Source: Solihabitans fulvus
GTDB lineage: Bacteria; Actinomycetota; Actinomycetes; Mycobacteriales; Pseudonocardiaceae
Direction of reading: 5' to 3'
NCBI RefSeq assembly: GCF_008386585.1
Contig: NZ_VUOB01000027.1
Span: 63,897-123,298, forward strand
Length of the DNA: 59,402 bases
Position 1 is the stretch's first letter. Every line of letters begins with the position of its first letter. The notes beneath the pieces were generated by a model, which was given only the letters and a program-made list of their open reading frames with translations, was not told the origin of the DNA and made no database searches. A program made the position numbers and the translations under genes. Shown in pieces: positions 58,671-59,402 of the stretch.

Positions 58671-59402
58671 GGAGTCACTCGAACGTGATCTTGCATGGGT
58701 TCGCACACGTGTTCGATGCTGGTGGTGTGCAGCTTCGCTTCAACTATCGCGTGTGCCCGACACCCGCCCAGCAGCAGTCGCTGGCGCGGGCGTTCGGGTG
58801 TGCCCGGGTGGTGTTCAACGACGGGCTGCGCGCACGGCAGCGGGCACGCGAGAACGGCGAGAAGTACCTCTCGGACGGTGACTTGTCCAAGCTGGTCATC
58901 ACTGCGGCCAAGGGCACGCCCGAGCGTGCCTGGCTGGGTGAGGTGTCCGCAGTCGTGCTGCAACAGGCCCTCGCGGACCTGAACACGGCGTACCGCAACT
59001 TCTTCGCCTCGGTCACCGGCAAGCGCAAGGGCCGCAAGGTCGCTCCGCCCCGGTTCCGGTCCCGCAAGGTCCACCGGCAGGCCATTCGCTTCACCCGCAA
59101 CGCCCGGTTCGCGGTCCTCGACGACGGGAAGCTGCGGTTGCCGAAGGTCGGTGACCTGCGCGTGCGGTGGTCGCGGCCCCTACCGTCGGCCCCGTCGTCA
59201 GTCACGATCGTGAAGGACGCGGCGGGCCGGTACTTCGCCTCCTTCGTCGTCCAGACCGGCGAGGACGAGGGCGAGGTGCTGCCGCCGTCCGGCGCCGAGG
59301 TCGGTATCGACCTGGGGTTGACGCATTTCGCGGTGCTGTCCGAGGGCACGAAGTTCACGGCGCCGAGGTTCCTGCGCCGCGCGGCCCGCACACTCACGCG
59401 GC
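58671..59402 (+). mobile_element. IS200/IS605-type TnpB element (5' part)
   Basis: The left end starts near GAGTCACTCGAACGTGAT, shared with the deleted copy at 38276 on the other strand. There is no tnpA before the transposon gene, so this is an OrfB-only (IS1341-like) element. It continues beyond the window, so its right end and the omega-RNA cannot be seen. Confidence 0.8.
58727..59402 (+). CDS. tnpB: TnpB (IS200/IS605 OrfB) RNA-guided nuclease, partial
   Basis: An open frame from GTG 58727 (VQLRFNYRVCPTPAQQQSLARAF) to the window end, about 225 residues; the full protein should be near 400. The N-terminal helix-turn-helix-like region (ARAFGCARVVFNDGLRARQR), the KAPPRFRSRK-type segment and the RuvC I motif GIDLGLTHFAVL with its catalytic Asp are present. 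In related elements TnpB is an RNA-guided DNA endonuclease that helps keep the element at its locus. The zinc ribbon and the remaining RuvC residues lie outside. An earlier GTG (58709 or 58685) is possible. Confidence 0.85.
   Translation, partial: MQLRFNYRVCPTPAQQQSLARAFGCARVVFNDGLRARQRARENGEKYLSDGDLSKLVITAAKGTPERAWLGEVSAVVLQQALADLNTAYRNFFASVTGKRKGRKVAPPRFRSRKVHRQAIRFTRNARFAVLDDGKLRLPKVGDLRVRWSRPLPSAPSSVTIVKDAAGRYFASFVVQTGEDEGEVLPPSGAEVGIDLGLTHFAVLSEGTKFTAPRFLRRAARTLTR

Noticed and set aside
58428..58982. Small frames across the left end of the TnpB element
   Set aside because: They are in other frames than TnpB, Arg-rich, and cross the element boundary.
1..59402. CRISPR arrays, tRNA or rRNA genes
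   Set aside because: No spaced identical repeats of CRISPR size and no cloverleaf or rRNA sequence were recognised by eye; a tRNA scan was not run.

Overview
The window is chromosomal DNA of a high-GC actinobacterium. GTG starts are frequent, start/stop overlaps (ATGA or GTGA) are common, and the block pdtaR - Liv transporter - polA - rpsA - coaE(GrpB fusion) - uvrB follows the core gene order known from mycobacteria and relatives. The EspG-type protein next to a DUF3558 lipoprotein, a SARP/AfsR regulator, chitinases and many regulators point to the Pseudonocardiales (an Actinosynnema, Saccharothrix, Lentzea or Amycolatopsis type of organism). That placement is inferred from gene content, not from a search.

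Layout. 0-6 kb: a SARP/AfsR regulator, a DUF3558 lipoprotein and an EspG-like protein (all minus), then a Gfo/Idh/MocA oxidoreductase. 6.7-12.7 kb: the ANTAR response regulator pdtaR and a complete branched-chain amino acid ABC transporter, with a strong hairpin between the binding protein gene and livH and a terminator after livF. 12.9-18.4 kb: a thioesterase diverging from polA, a hydrolase, a P-loop kinase and a Rossmann protein. 18.4-25.6 kb: a WYL regulator diverging from a hydrolase, a self-regulated operon (degenerate ABC ATPase, YhgE/Pip membrane protein, TetR) with a perfect palindromic operator, a GNAT and a methyltransferase. 25.7-34.2 kb: rpsA, a lipoprotein, coaE, two DUF402-like genes, a Cys-rich DUF5685 protein and uvrB. 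34.2-37.8 kb: a VapBC toxin-antitoxin locus followed by a second, truncated antitoxin gene and a YjbR gene, then an unknown gene, an AlkZ-like winged-helix protein and a VOC protein.

37.8-38.3 kb is an internally deleted IS200/IS605-type TnpB element. The 5' part of a longer copy of the same element lies at the right edge (58.7-59.4 kb) and runs off the window. Between them: an ABC-2 permease paired with a peptidase-ABC ATPase fusion; a monooxygenase-fold protein; a TerC-family transporter under a yybP-ykoY manganese riboswitch whose 3' strand can pair with the Shine-Dalgarno sequence; an LCP cell-wall enzyme; an amidohydrolase; an S9 peptidase; a GNAT; a RES/Xre toxin-antitoxin pair; two tandem GT87 mannosyltransferase-like genes; a DUF308 membrane protein; and two GH18 chitinase genes with four related chitin-binding modules under a promoter carrying two DasR-type (dre) elements.

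Themes. (1) Several genes (polA, a P-loop kinase, uvrB, vapB, the Xre antitoxin) have a TANNNT hexamer ending exactly six bases before the start codon and no Shine-Dalgarno, which suggests leaderless transcripts. (2) Four gene ends carry tandem duplications that span or abut the stop codon. (3) The best candidate for something undescribed is the vapB-vapC-vapB'-yjbR cluster, where the third gene duplicates only the toxin-binding half of the antitoxin. No tRNA, rRNA or CRISPR array was seen.
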